Source of the DNA: CAVZZV01 sp963779845
GTDB lineage: Bacteria > Bacteroidota > Bacteroidia > Bacteroidales > GCA-2748055
Length of the DNA stretch: 64,000 nucleotides
Reading direction: 5' to 3'
Assembly (NCBI GenBank): GCA_963779845.1
Contig: CAVZZV010000002.1
Location: 310,001-374,000 of the forward strand
Of the stretch, positions 1 to 8,696 are shown in pieces. The translations under genes and the position numbers were made by a program. Each line of letters begins with the position of its first letter. The stretch's first letter is position 1. Under the pieces are notes generated by a model. The model searched no databases and was not told the DNA's origin. It saw only the letters and a list, made by a program, of their open reading frames with translations.

Positions 1-284
1 CCATGACTATAGCTGAAAAGGTAAAAGACGACTTCAGGGAATATGATGTGCGCGTTTCCATACTGGGTCATATACAACGTGGAGGAACCCCTTCTGCATT
101 TGATAGGGTAACTGCTTCAAAATTAGGTTATTATGCCATTCAGGCTTTGCTGGACGATCAGAAAAGTGTAATGGTCGGACTTCACAACAACGATATTGTA
201 AATGTGCCCTTCAGTAAAGTTATAAAAATGCATAAAAGTGTCGATGCCGAAAGCCTGGAAATGGCAGAGATACTTTCTGTATAA
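1..284 (+). CDS. pfkA: 6-phosphofructokinase, C-terminal end (5' partial)
   Basis: This is the last 93 or so codons of an ATP-dependent 6-phosphofructokinase, which phosphorylates fructose-6-phosphate in glycolysis. The frame is open to the left edge, so the gene starts outside the window and the ATG at base 3 is internal. The conserved segment ILGHIQRGGTPSAFDR, with the substrate-binding arginine near its end, and the terminal helix region typical of bacterial PfkA are visible. The stop at 282-284 lies two bases before the ATG of priA, so the two genes are probably cotranscribed. The family assignment is firm; nothing can be said about the missing catalytic half. Confidence 0.9.
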   Translation, partial: MTIAEKVKDDFREYDVRVSILGHIQRGGTPSAFDRVTASKLGYYAIQALLDDQKSVMVGLHNNDIVNVPFSKVIKMHKSVDAESLEMAEILSV

Positions 285-286
285 AA

Positions 287-2818
287 ATGGTGACTTCCAC
301 CTCGCCTGCAACCCGGAAAATAGTGTTTGCCGAAATTATTCTTCCGCTAGCCCTTAACCAAACCTATACTTATTCCGTCCCGGTGGGATTATTTAATGAG
401 GTCTCTATTGGGAAAAGGGTTATTGTGCAGTTCGGAAAACGGAAAATGTATACCGGACTAATTTATTCCCTACACGATATTGCTCCTGAAGAAGATCATG
501 TCAAAGAGATATTAAGCATTTTGGATGATAAAGTGCTTATTAATACCACACAAATTAAATTCTGGGAATGGATAGCAGCGTACTACCTGTGTAGTCTTGG
601 CGAAGTTTTTAAGGCGGCTCTTCCGTCCGGACTTAAGCTGGAAAGTGAATCGAGGTTTATGGTGCGCGAGGATTTCAATCCGGAAACTCTCGAAAACATC
701 CCTCAGGAAAGTATTTTTAATCTGGTTTCCCAATCCAACGGGATAAGCATGGACGGACTTGTAAAAATCCTTAAAAACCAGGGAATTCATAAAGATCTTA
801 ATTTACTCCTGGAAAAAAAAGCCATCGTTATTGAGGAATCCCTTAAGGATAAATACAAACCTAAAAAGAAGACTTTTGTTTCACTAGATCCTTCTCTTGA
901 CAGTGAGGAAAAATTAAATCAAGCCCTTGACAGTTTGGTGAATGCTCCTCGTCAAAAGGAGTTTTTATTGGAGTTTCTGGGAAAACTGTCCGGTGATGCA
1001 CCTGATGGGTTCATTAATTGGAATGCCAGATACGATAAGGAGTCACTCTTTCACATGGCCGTTAAAATCCCTTTTTCCAGCTTGAAATCGAACCATTCTG
1101 CCCTCTCTGCCCTGGAAAAAAAAGGATTTCTTGTCCGGAATGAAACAGAGACCGATCGTTTTGGTATTTACCAGGGGATAAGGAGGGAAATATTCAAACT
1201 TGATGAGCAACAGCAAACAGCCTTTGACCAGACCCTTCATCTCTTTCAGGAGAAGAATGTTGTCCTGATGCATGGGGTCACTTCAAGTGGCAAGACAGAA
1301 ATTTACATTCGTCTTATAAAAAAAAACCTGGATGAGGGAAAGCAGGTCCTTTATCTCCTCCCGGAAATAGCCCTGAGCGCACAGATAGTAGCCCGTTTGC
1401 AGGAGGTTTTTGGGGACAATATGGCCGTTTACCACAGTAAGTTTAGCGATGCCGAACGGGTTGAAGTTTACATGAAAATCAGATCGCGCCATGAGTCGGG
1501 TATCAATTTGGTTGTGGGGGTAAGATCTGCCATTTTTCTCCCCTTTGATGATCTTGGACTCATCATTGTAGATGAAGAACACGAAAACACCTATAAACAG
1601 CATGACCCAGCTCCCCGTTATCATGCCCGTGATTCTGCTATCCTGCTTGCTTCACTTTATGAGGGAAAAGTCCTGCTTGGAACAGCGACACCTTCTGTTG
1701 AAAGCTATAAAAATGCGCTAGACGGAAAGTATGGCCTGGTTACACTGAATAAACGCTTTGGTGGTATGCTTTTGCCTGAAATAAAGGTGGCGGATGTCCG
1801 GAAAGCACGATTGAAAAAGCAAATGAAATCGGTATTCACCCCACTCTTGTTAAAAGAAATTGAAACTGCACTAAAGGGCGGACAGCAGGTAATTTTATTT
1901 CAAAACAGGCGTGGTTATTCCTCTTATCTTGAATGTGAGGAATGCGGATGGATACCCTATTGCAACAAATGTGATGTAAGCCTTACTTACCACCGGTTCC
2001 ATAACAACCTCAATTGTCATTACTGCGGATACACCCTGGCCATTCCCCGGGCATGTTCCGCTTGCGGAAGTACCAGGATGGTTACCCGGGGCTTTGGAAC
2101 GGAAAAGATCGAAGATGAAATATCACTCCTCTTCCCGGGAATCCGGATTGCCAGACTGGATTTGGATTCCTCCCGGTCCCGACGTTCCTATGAAAAGATC
2201 CTGGAAGATTTCGCGCTTGGAACGATTGATATCCTTGTGGGCACACAGATGCTTTCCAAGGGACTGGATTTTGAGCGTGTCTCCCTTGTTGGGATTATCA
2301 GTGCGGATCAAATGTTGAATTTTCCCGATTTCAGGGCCTTTGAACGCAGTTTTCAGCTTATGTCACAGGTAAGCGGACGGGCAGGAAGAAAGGATAAGCG
2401 GGGGAAAGTAGTTATCCAGACAACCAACCCGGAACATCCGGTAGTGCAATATGTTATTCATAATGACTTCCCAGGGCTCTACAGGGACCAGATTTCTGAA
2501 CGAAACGCTTTCGCTTATCCTCCATTTGTGCGGATGATCAGATTTATCATTAAAGGCCGGGATTACGAAGAAACAAAATCAGCAGCAGAAACCTTAGCCG
2601 GTAAACAAAGGAATATTTTTGGAAAGAGGGTCCTGGGGCCTCAGGTTCCCCTTGTGAGCAGGGTCAGGCTTTATTATCTTCAGCATATTCTATTGAAAAT
2701 TGAGCGCGAGGCCTCTTTTTCAAAGGCCAAAGGACTGATTACCGAAATGATGAAGGAGTTACAGGTGACGGGAGAATTAAAAAAAGTGAAGGTGAATATA
2801 GACGTTGATCCGTCCTAA
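287..2818 (+). CDS. priA: Primosomal protein N' (PriA helicase)
   Basis: PriA is a 3'-to-5' superfamily 2 DNA helicase that recognises stalled or repaired replication forks and reloads the replicative helicase. The 843-residue protein has the N-terminal 3'BD-type region, a Walker A motif GVTSSGKTEIY near residue 330, a DEEH Walker B box near 427, and eight cysteines in CxxC pairs at about 549-595 (CEECGW, CNKCD, CHYCGY, CSACGS) that form the two zinc sites characteristic of PriA. A helicase C domain with GTQMLSKGLDF and QVSGRAGR follows. The length fits Bacteroidota orthologues, which are longer than the E. coli protein. The ATG is two bases after the pfkA stop. Confidence 0.97.
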   Translation: MVTSTSPATRKIVFAEIILPLALNQTYTYSVPVGLFNEVSIGKRVIVQFGKRKMYTGLIYSLHDIAPEEDHVKEILSILDDKVLINTTQIKFWEWIAAYYLCSLGEVFKAALPSGLKLESESRFMVREDFNPETLENIPQESIFNLVSQSNGISMDGLVKILKNQGIHKDLNLLLEKKAIVIEESLKDKYKPKKKTFVSLDPSLDSEEKLNQALDSLVNAPRQKEFLLEFLGKLSGDAPDGFINWNARYDKESLFHMAVKIPFSSLKSNHSALSALEKKGFLVRNETETDRFGIYQGIRREIFKLDEQQQTAFDQTLHLFQEKNVVLMHGVTSSGKTEIYIRLIKKNLDEGKQVLYLLPEIALSAQIVARLQEVFGDNMAVYHSKFSDAERVEVYMKIRSRHESGINLVVGVRSAIFLPFDDLGLIIVDEEHENTYKQHDPAPRYHARDSAILLASLYEGKVLLGTATPSVESYKNALDGKYGLVTLNKRFGGMLLPEIKVADVRKARLKKQMKSVFTPLLLKEIETALKGGQQVILFQNRRGYSSYLECEECGWIPYCNKCDVSLTYHRFHNNLNCHYCGYTLAIPRACSACGSTRMVTRGFGTEKIEDEISLLFPGIRIARLDLDSSRSRRSYEKILEDFALGTIDILVGTQMLSKGLDFERVSLVGIISADQMLNFPDFRAFERSFQLMSQVSGRAGRKDKRGKVVIQTTNPEHPVVQYVIHNDFPGLYRDQISERNAFAYPPFVRMIRFIIKGRDYEETKSAAETLAGKQRNIFGKRVLGPQVPLVSRVRLYYLQHILLKIEREASFSKAKGLITEMMKELQVTGELKKVKVNIDVDPS

Positions 2819-2831
2819 AAAGTTATCTTTG
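2805..2831 (+). promoter_or_regulatory. Possible Bacteroidota-type promoter for the heptose kinase gene
   Basis: TTG at 2805-2807 is followed 16 bases later by TATCTTTG at 2824-2831, which matches the Bacteroidota -7 consensus TAnnTTTG. The spacing is at the short end. It overlaps the priA stop and would leave a leader of about 180 bases before the ATG at 3022. That leader contains the palindrome CCCGATATCGGG at about 2899-2910. Motif match only. Confidence 0.3.
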
Positions 2832-3021
2832 TTTTTTACCATAAATAGTGACTGTTCATAATCCCCATTTTCTGCGTTATGACCCCGGAAATGGAGTTTC
2901 CCGATATCGGGATGCTGTTTTTCCCGGATTCGCTCCCAATAAACCGGGATTAACTTCGCAGAACCCGCAAATTCGCTTCTGGTCCGGTCACAATGTTATT
3001 GACTTATTTTAAATTAATTGT

Positions 3022-4032
3022 ATGTTTGACTCCATTGATCTTGATCAATTATTTAAAGATTTCGAAAAGCAAAAAATACTGATTATCGGCGATGTTATGA
3101 TCGATTCTTACCTGTGGGGCAGAGTCCGCCGAATATCCCCTGAAGCTCCGGTACCCGTGGTTTCAGATATTATCGCGGAGAAACGACTTGGGGGGGCCGC
3201 AAACGTAGCACTGAATATTAAAGCCATGGGAGCCGTGCCCATTCTCTGCTCAGTCATCGGAAACGATCCCCGTGGTTTTGAGTTCCTTGATCTGCTAAGC
3301 GAACAAAATCTTAGCGATGTGGGAATCATCATGGACAAAGAACGTGTAACCACCTTAAAGACCCGGGTGATTAGCGGAAACCAGCACCTTCTTCGAATTG
3401 ATGAAGAGGAGGAACTTTATGCCTCTGTGGCATCGGAAACGAAAATGCTCGAGTTTATTAAGAGTTTTACCGAGGACCGGAATATTGATTCGATCATATT
3501 TCAGGATTATGATAAAGGGGTCGTAACCCCTTCATTGATTGCTCAGGTCACCACCCTTGCCAGGAAGCTTGAAATCCCAATCCTCGTGGACCCGAAAAAG
3601 AGAAATTTCATGGAATATGAAGGAGTTAGTGTGTTCAAACCTAATTTTAAAGAGCTTAACGAAGGATTGAGGGCAGACTTGTCAAAGGAAAACCTGGACC
3701 GGATTGCCGGAGTAATGGAAGAGCTCCGGAAGAAAAAGGGACATAAATATATTATGGTTACCCTATCTGAAAAAGGGATTATGATCAATAATGAAGGGGA
3801 GTACCATCATATAGTTGCTGAAAGCAGGGAAATTGCCGATGTTTCAGGCGCGGGGGATACAGTGATTAGCCTGGCCGCATTATGTATGGGCGCAAAAATG
3901 AATGCCCTCGATACCGCCTCATTGTCGAATATAGCCGGCGGACAGGTTTGCGAACGCTCGGGAGTGGTTCCGGTGAACTGCGGACAGTTGCTCGAGGAAG
4001 CCAGGAATATTCGGGAGGAAGAGAAGAATTAA
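3022..4032 (+). CDS. rfaE1: D-glycero-beta-D-manno-heptose-7-phosphate kinase (PfkB family)
   Basis: This 336-residue ribokinase/PfkB-family kinase matches the kinase half of HldE/RfaE, which phosphorylates heptose-7-phosphate at C1 on the way to ADP-heptose for the lipopolysaccharide inner core. Visible are the N-terminal strand ILIIGDVMIDSYLWG, the RISPEAPVPVV segment typical of RfaE domain I, the GGAANVA sugar-binding loop, and the C-terminal DVSGAGDT motif near residue 275 containing the catalytic aspartate. The cytidylyltransferase domain of bifunctional HldE is absent, so the protein is of the split type common in Bacteroidota. The role in the heptose pathway is by family; no other heptose gene lies in the window. 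Confidence 0.88.
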   Translation: MFDSIDLDQLFKDFEKQKILIIGDVMIDSYLWGRVRRISPEAPVPVVSDIIAEKRLGGAANVALNIKAMGAVPILCSVIGNDPRGFEFLDLLSEQNLSDVGIIMDKERVTTLKTRVISGNQHLLRIDEEEELYASVASETKMLEFIKSFTEDRNIDSIIFQDYDKGVVTPSLIAQVTTLARKLEIPILVDPKKRNFMEYEGVSVFKPNFKELNEGLRADLSKENLDRIAGVMEELRKKKGHKYIMVTLSEKGIMINNEGEYHHIVAESREIADVSGAGDTVISLAALCMGAKMNALDTASLSNIAGGQVCERSGVVPVNCGQLLEEARNIREEEKN

Positions 4033-4130
4033 CAAGGGGGTGGAGATAATCGGGGGAGAGGACAATGGGAGGTTGGAAACCGGAGACAGGAAACCCCTGA
4101 ATTGAACCAGGAATAGGAAACCAGGGGAAG
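4033..4130. repeat. GA-rich degenerate intergenic repeat tract
   Basis: The stretch between the kinase and the dehydrogenase is built from imperfect short units such as ggagacaggaaacc, ggaataggaaacc and aagctgacagctgata. It resembles the longer tract at 48640-48760. No coding frame is evident. It looks like a degenerate simple repeat of the kind scattered between Bacteroidota genes. Confidence 0.45.
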
Positions 4131-4205
4131 GTGATAAAAACTGACAACCGAAAGCTGACAGCTGATAACCTACTGGAAAAAATTATTTCACTTAAATTAA
4201 CTTAC

Positions 4206-5237
4206 ATGAAAGCACTCGTTCTGGAAGAGTATAATAACCTGGTGTATAAAGAGGTGCCGATGCCCCAAATTACCGATGAGGAAGTTTTAATTCGGGTGAA
4301 GGCCTGTGGAATTTGCGGATCTGATGTACATGGTATGGATGGCAGTACCGGAAGGAGAATTCCGCCAATTATCATGGGACATGAGGCATCGGGGGTAATT
4401 GAGGGAAAGGGAAAACTGGTAGGAGACTGGAAGATTGGAGACAGGGTTACTTTTGATTCTACGGTTTATCCTTTAAACGACTGGTTCACTCTTGAGGGGA
4501 ACTATAATTTAAGCGATAACCGTGAGGTGATTGGAGTTTCCCCGGGTGAATACAAACGACATGGAGCTTTCGCCGGGTTCGTGGCTGTCCCGCAGCATAT
4601 CCTTTACAGGATACCGGAAAAACTGAGTTTTGAAGAGGCTGCCATGACGGAACCCGTAGCCGTGGCATTACATGCCATTAAACAGGCAAACCCTGTAATT
4701 GGCGAAACTGCGGTTGTGGTAGGCGCAGGTATGGTTGGGATCTTCATTGTTCAGCTTTTATCCTTATCGGGCCTGTCAAATCTGATAGTTATTGACACAG
4801 ATCCTGATAAAAGAGAAAAGGCAAAGGTCTCTGGCGCAAATATGGTTTTTGACCCTTCGGATAGCAGAATGAAAAATGAAATCCTCTCAGCAACTAAGGG
4901 AAGAGGTGTGGATGTATCTTTTGAGGTCGTTGGCCTGGAAAGTTCTGTAGGTTCTGCTATTGACCTACTTCGAAAAGGAGGCCGTTCTGTCCTGGTAGGA
5001 AATATTTCCACTGATATTAAATTTCCCCTTCAAAAAGTGGTGACCCGCGAATTGAAAATTTTTGGAAGTTGTGCGATTCGTGGCGAGTATGAATCTGTCC
5101 TGGAATTGATAGCATCAGGAAAAGTGAATGTAAAGGATCAGATTTCAGTGGTAGCTCCATTGTCGGAAGGGGCAGAATGGTTTAAGCGTTTAAAGGAAAA
5201 GGGGCAGGGTTTGAACAAGGTGATTTTGGTCCCATAG
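4206..5237 (+). CDS. Zinc-type medium-chain alcohol/polyol dehydrogenase lacking structural zinc cysteines
   Basis: The product (343 residues from the ATG at 4206; an in-frame ATG at 4131 would add 25 atypical residues from the repeat tract) is a medium-chain dehydrogenase of the sorbitol/threonine dehydrogenase group, oxidising a hydroxyl of a sugar or polyol with NAD(P). The catalytic-zinc segment CGICGSDVHG and GHEASG are present, as is the Rossmann motif VVGAGMVG. The lobe that normally carries four structural-zinc cysteines reads LEGNYNLSDNREVIG with all the cysteines replaced. Downstream lie a Gfo/Idh/MocA oxidoreductase and a GntP-family permease, suggesting a sugar-acid or polyol pathway. 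The exact substrate cannot be told. Confidence 0.87.
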   Translation: MKALVLEEYNNLVYKEVPMPQITDEEVLIRVKACGICGSDVHGMDGSTGRRIPPIIMGHEASGVIEGKGKLVGDWKIGDRVTFDSTVYPLNDWFTLEGNYNLSDNREVIGVSPGEYKRHGAFAGFVAVPQHILYRIPEKLSFEEAAMTEPVAVALHAIKQANPVIGETAVVVGAGMVGIFIVQLLSLSGLSNLIVIDTDPDKREKAKVSGANMVFDPSDSRMKNEILSATKGRGVDVSFEVVGLESSVGSAIDLLRKGGRSVLVGNISTDIKFPLQKVVTRELKIFGSCAIRGEYESVLELIASGKVNVKDQISVVAPLSEGAEWFKRLKEKGQGLNKVILVP

Positions 5238-5352
5238 CTAGAGATTTATGGCTCTTCATTAGAATTTTCGATAAAGTTCTTTTATTAGTCTGATTTCGGA
5301 TTTCTACTCTCTTTTTCCACCAACTTAACTTTATGATAACCATAAATACTTT

Positions 5353-5360
5353 TATATTTG
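5353..5360 (+). promoter_or_regulatory. Possible -7 element upstream of the Gfo/Idh/MocA gene
   Basis: TATATTTG matches the Bacteroidota -7 consensus TAnnTTTG and lies 38 bases before the ATG at 5399. No TTG is seen at the expected -33 distance, so support is limited to the -7 match and its position. Confidence 0.35.
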
Positions 5361-5398
5361 CTTGATTAAGAAAAAATTCATGCCTATTAAATACTAAA

Positions 5399-6493
5399 AT
5401 GACGCAAACCAATAATCTTAATTTTGCCATAGCAGGTTGTGGAAAGGTCGCCCACCTTCATGCAAAGGCACTTGCTCAAATTGATGGGGTCAAACTAGTT
5501 TCGGCGTGGAGCAGATCTCCTGCGACGGTCGAAAAATTCGCCGGGGATTATCATATCCGACCCTACCACGATATTTCCCGAATGTTCAGCGAAATGCAGA
5601 TTGATGTTCTTATTGTCTGTACTCCTCATCCATTTCATAAAGATCCTTGTCTGGTCGCTGCAAGAGCCGGGGTTCATGTGCTCATGGAAAAGCCCCTTGC
5701 CTCATCTCTTGAGGATTGTGATGCCATGATTCAGGCTTGTAAAGAAAATAATGTCAAACTCGGAGTGGTTAGTCAGCGCCGGTGGTATTCCCCTGTCATG
5801 CGCATTAAGGAAGCCATTGATGCCGGTAAAATTGGAAAGCCGGCTTTAGGAACAGTAACCATGTTGGGATGGCGCGACAAGAGTTACTATGATACAGATG
5901 AGTGGCGGGGAACATGGAAGCTGGAAGGGGGAGGGGTACTGGTCAATCAGTCACCACACCAATTCGATATCCTGCTTTGGTATATGGGTGATATTGATTC
6001 AATCTTTGGGACTTGGGAAAATTTGAACCATCCCTACATTGAAGTTGATGATACGGCTTTGGCTATTGTCAGGTTCAAAAGCGGGGCAATTGGAAATATC
6101 ATTGTTAGTAATTCCCAAAAACCTGGAATTTACGGCAAAGTCCATGTTCATGGTGAAAATGGAGCCTCTGTAGGTGTGCAGACCGATGGAGGTGCCATGT
6201 TTATTGCCGGTATGACAGGAATCGCACAACCCCCCTATAACGATATCTGGAATGTGCCCGGGGAGGAAGATCTGCGTGCTAAATGGGAGAAAGATGATGC
6301 TGATTTCTTTGCTTCCATCGACAGTACGGTTTATTATATGAAATGCCAGATCGAAGATTTTCGTGATGCGATATTTGAAAATCGTGAACCGATGGTTACC
6401 GGGGAATTTGGAAGAAAGACCGTCGAATTATTTACGGCGATATATCAGTCTAAAAGGGAAAATCAGGTCATTAAGTTCCCGGTTCAATCGTAG
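5399..6493 (+). CDS. Gfo/Idh/MocA family oxidoreductase
   Basis: A 364-residue NAD(P)-dependent oxidoreductase of the glucose-fructose oxidoreductase/inositol dehydrogenase family. The N-terminal Rossmann motif is AIAGCGKVAHLHAKAL, the MEKPLA motif near residue 98 carries the conserved lysine, and GGGVLVNQSPHQFDIL is the C-terminal dimerisation/substrate region with the usual acid and histidine. There is no signal peptide, so it is cytoplasmic. It lies between a polyol-type dehydrogenase and a gluconate-type permease, consistent with intracellular sugar or sugar-acid oxidation. The substrate is not recognisable from sequence. Confidence 0.9.
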   Translation: MTQTNNLNFAIAGCGKVAHLHAKALAQIDGVKLVSAWSRSPATVEKFAGDYHIRPYHDISRMFSEMQIDVLIVCTPHPFHKDPCLVAARAGVHVLMEKPLASSLEDCDAMIQACKENNVKLGVVSQRRWYSPVMRIKEAIDAGKIGKPALGTVTMLGWRDKSYYDTDEWRGTWKLEGGGVLVNQSPHQFDILLWYMGDIDSIFGTWENLNHPYIEVDDTALAIVRFKSGAIGNIIVSNSQKPGIYGKVHVHGENGASVGVQTDGGAMFIAGMTGIAQPPYNDIWNVPGEEDLRAKWEKDDADFFASIDSTVYYMKCQIEDFRDAIFENREPMVTGEFGRKTVELFTAIYQSKRENQVIKFPVQS

Positions 6494-6641
6494 ATAAGCA
6501 TGATCGTACATAAAGAGATGAAGGCCATAAAAAGGAAGGTAAATGGTAGAATTTAAGTGTTAACTGTTAAATGAAAGAATCGGGAATTCACTTGAATAAT
6601 CGATCCTTTCTTGCTCATTACTCACACTCATCACTAATTCC

Positions 6642-8006
6642 ATGTCAACCCTGTATTTATTCTTAGTAGTTATTGTTGGTGTAGCGGTTTTGCTCATGCT
6701 GATCCTTAAATTCAAGATCAGTGCCTTTATTTCACTACTAATAACCTCCATTTTTGTCGGGATCCTTGCCGGGATGCCCATCAATACCATTATGGATAGC
6801 GTTCAGGACGGCATGGGAAAAACCTTGGGTTTTGTAGCTATCGTGGTGGGTTTGGGGGCCATTTTCGGGCAGATTCTGGAAAGTTCCGGGGGTGCAGAAT
6901 CCCTCGCGCACTCTCTGGTACAGAAATTTGGTACGGATAAAGCTTCCTGGGCGATGACGATTACCGGATTTATCGTGGCCATCCCCGTTTTTCTTGATGT
7001 GGGACTGATCATACTGGTGCCGATTATCTACGCCCTATCCCGCGATACGAAGCGTTCATTGTTGTATTATGGAATACCCTTGCTTGCGGGGCTGGCGGTC
7101 ACGCACAGTTTTATACCGCCCACCCCGGGACCTATCGCTGTGGCGGATATTCTGCATGCTGATTTGGGATGGGTCATACTTTTCGGATTTATTCTGGGGG
7201 TGCCTACAGCCATCATTGCGGGACCGGTTTTTGGCAACTATATCTCTAAAAAAATTTACCTTCAGCCTCCTGATGAAATATCGCTAAAAAGTTCGGCTAC
7301 CATTCCCAAAGAGGGACAGAGCCTGCCTTCCTTTTCCTCCATTGCCGCCCTCATCGCCATTCCGTTGGTTTTAATCCTGATGAACACTTTCACCTCGGTA
7401 ATGGTGAAGGAAGGCCACATCCCGGATTCAATCTTATCCGACACACTTATATTTATCGGCCATCCATTTAGTGCCCTTATCATTGCGACCCTTCTGGCCA
7501 TCTATTTCCTTGGGATCAAAAGAGGAAAATCCAGGCAGGAGCTTATGGATTTAAGCGCTAAAGCTCTTGGTCCGGCAGGGATCATTATCCTGGTTACGGG
7601 AGCCGGTGGCGTATTAAAGCAGATCCTGGTGGACAGCGGTATAGGAGCGATGATGGCCACATCCATCAGCAATTCAGCCATGCCGCCTATTTTGCTTGCC
7701 TGGATATTATCTGCTGTGGTGAGAGTGACCCAGGGATCGGCCACAGTGGCAATGATCACAGCCGCCGGGATAATGGCCCCGGTTTTGGAAGTTTTTCAAC
7801 TTAGCGGGCCTCAAACAGCCCTGATCGTGATTTCCATTGCCTCCGGTGCGACCCTGCTTTCCCACGTGAACGACAGCGGATTCTGGCTTGTGAACAAATA
7901 TTTCGGAATGACCGAGAAGCAGACCCTGCAATCCTGGACGGTAATGGAGTCGATTATTGCGGTATGTGGACTGGTGTTTAGCCTGTCAGCCAGTTTGCTG
8001 GTATAG
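6642..8006 (+). CDS. GntP-family gluconate/organic-acid permease
   Basis: A 454-residue integral membrane protein of the GntP family, which imports gluconate or related sugar acids by proton symport. Hydrophobic segments cover nearly the whole length; family-typical stretches include IPVFLDVGLIILVPI, GLAVTHSFIPPTPGP and a late RVTQGSATVAMITAAG. Its length fits GntP/GntT/DsdX members. Placed after two sugar oxidoreductases, it probably supplies their substrate. GntP members also carry fructuronate, D-serine or glycerate, so the ligand stays open. Confidence 0.92.
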   Translation: MSTLYLFLVVIVGVAVLLMLILKFKISAFISLLITSIFVGILAGMPINTIMDSVQDGMGKTLGFVAIVVGLGAIFGQILESSGGAESLAHSLVQKFGTDKASWAMTITGFIVAIPVFLDVGLIILVPIIYALSRDTKRSLLYYGIPLLAGLAVTHSFIPPTPGPIAVADILHADLGWVILFGFILGVPTAIIAGPVFGNYISKKIYLQPPDEISLKSSATIPKEGQSLPSFSSIAALIAIPLVLILMNTFTSVMVKEGHIPDSILSDTLIFIGHPFSALIIATLLAIYFLGIKRGKSRQELMDLSAKALGPAGIIILVTGAGGVLKQILVDSGIGAMMATSISNSAMPPILLAWILSAVVRVTQGSATVAMITAAGIMAPVLEVFQLSGPQTALIVISIASGATLLSHVNDSGFWLVNKYFGMTEKQTLQSWTVMESIIAVCGLVFSLSASLLV

Positions 8007-8148
8007 ATGAGGATCGACTTCAAGAAAATTATCTAATTTTTGTGCCGAGGTGCTGAATTGTTTTATTCAACAAGACCTTGGGATGAAAAGGGATGGGTTT
8101 TTCATAGGATGCATTGTTTTTATTTGTAATTTTGACCCGGAAATTAAT

Positions 8149-8221
8149 CGGGGTGTAGCGCAGTTGGCAGCGCGCGTCGTTCGGGACGACGAGGCCGGAA
8201 GTTCGAGTCTTCTCACCCCGA
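8149..8221 (+). tRNA. tRNA-Pro (anticodon CGG)
   Basis: The 73 bases fold as a full cloverleaf. The acceptor stem is CGGGGTG with CACCCCG, the D stem GCGC with GCGC, the anticodon stem CGTCG with CGACG and loop TTCGGGA (anticodon CGG, reading CCG), and the T stem GGAAG with CTTCT around TTCGAGT. The discriminator base is A and CCA is not encoded. A terminator follows 20 bases downstream. Confidence 0.97.
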
Positions 8222-8240
8222 CTAACATATTAATTTAAAC

Positions 8241-8276
8241 GCCTGTAAGTTAAGTTCTTACAGGCTTTATTTTTTC
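8241..8276 (+). terminator. Rho-independent terminator after tRNA-Pro
   Basis: A perfect 9-base stem (GCCTGTAAG with CTTACAGGC, loop of seven) at 8241-8265 is followed directly by a T-rich run tttattttttct. It is a standard intrinsic terminator ending the tRNA transcript. Confidence 0.88.
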
Positions 8277-8530
8277 TAGTGCAAAATACTTTAGCAGAAT
8301 AACATACATATGCCGAACCACTAATAAATCCATTTAAAGATAGCTATAATAAGATCGATATCTATCCATCTGGTGAGGATAATCGCCCGTTGCAAAAACC
8401 GAGAATTCTGGATACCTTAGAGCCTTGTATTTGCTTCCCGGAAGAAATTCCGTTGTAGAAATGTGGAGAGTGAGGGTATTCCTGAATGGAAAGCTGAATA
8501 ATAACGTGTAATTGAGATCAAAACCACAAA
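8277..8530. other. Noncoding stretch between tRNA terminator and hsdM remnant
   Basis: No convincing gene is seen. Short open stretches exist on both strands (for example a 36-codon plus-strand stretch ending near 8510 that reads SGYLRALYLLPGRNSV in its middle) but none matches a family I recognise. With the adjacent hsdM fragment it may be remains of an older insertion behind the tRNA. Confidence 0.3.
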
Positions 8531-8628
8531 ATGTCAGAAGACCATAAACAACAACCCGAACAACAACTCTGGAATATCGCCAATACCGAGGGGTTAAATG
8601 GATGCTGATGAATACTGTGATACCGTCG
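8531..8628 (+). pseudogene. Decayed N-terminus of a type I restriction-modification methylase (HsdM)
   Basis: From the ATG at 8531 the reading is MSEDHKQQPEQQLWNIANT, which matches the very conserved start of HsdM methylase subunits (usual continuation LRGKMDADEFRDYILG). After that point the frame breaks: an RG pair, a stop, then MDADEY and D appear in another frame around 8590-8625. The rest of hsdM, hsdS and hsdR are absent. This is a fragment of at most about 35 codons left after deletion. The match is from memory of the family and rests on a short segment, but the order and spacing of the pieces are right. Confidence 0.65.
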
Positions 8629-8696
8629 ACCAACGAAATAGGATTAAGAGATGGGTCACTTAATTTTTCATAATGAAATTTAATAACAGCAACTAA

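Noticed and set aside
2839..3021. Small RNA or riboswitch in the long leader before the heptose kinase
   Set aside because: Only a 12-base palindrome and chance short frames are visible; no known aptamer fold was recognised.
8050..8238. Plus-strand frame of 62 codons
   Set aside because: It runs through the complete tRNA-Pro gene and has no family-like sequence.
8334..8633. Minus-strand frame of 99 codons opposite the hsdM fragment
   Set aside because: Composition is implausible (runs of R, Y, F and V) and the plus strand of the same DNA reads as a decayed HsdM start.
8149..8640. An integrated mobile element using tRNA-Pro as attachment site
   Set aside because: No integrase, no duplicated tRNA end and no other mobile gene were found; only the hsdM fragment hints at a past insertion.
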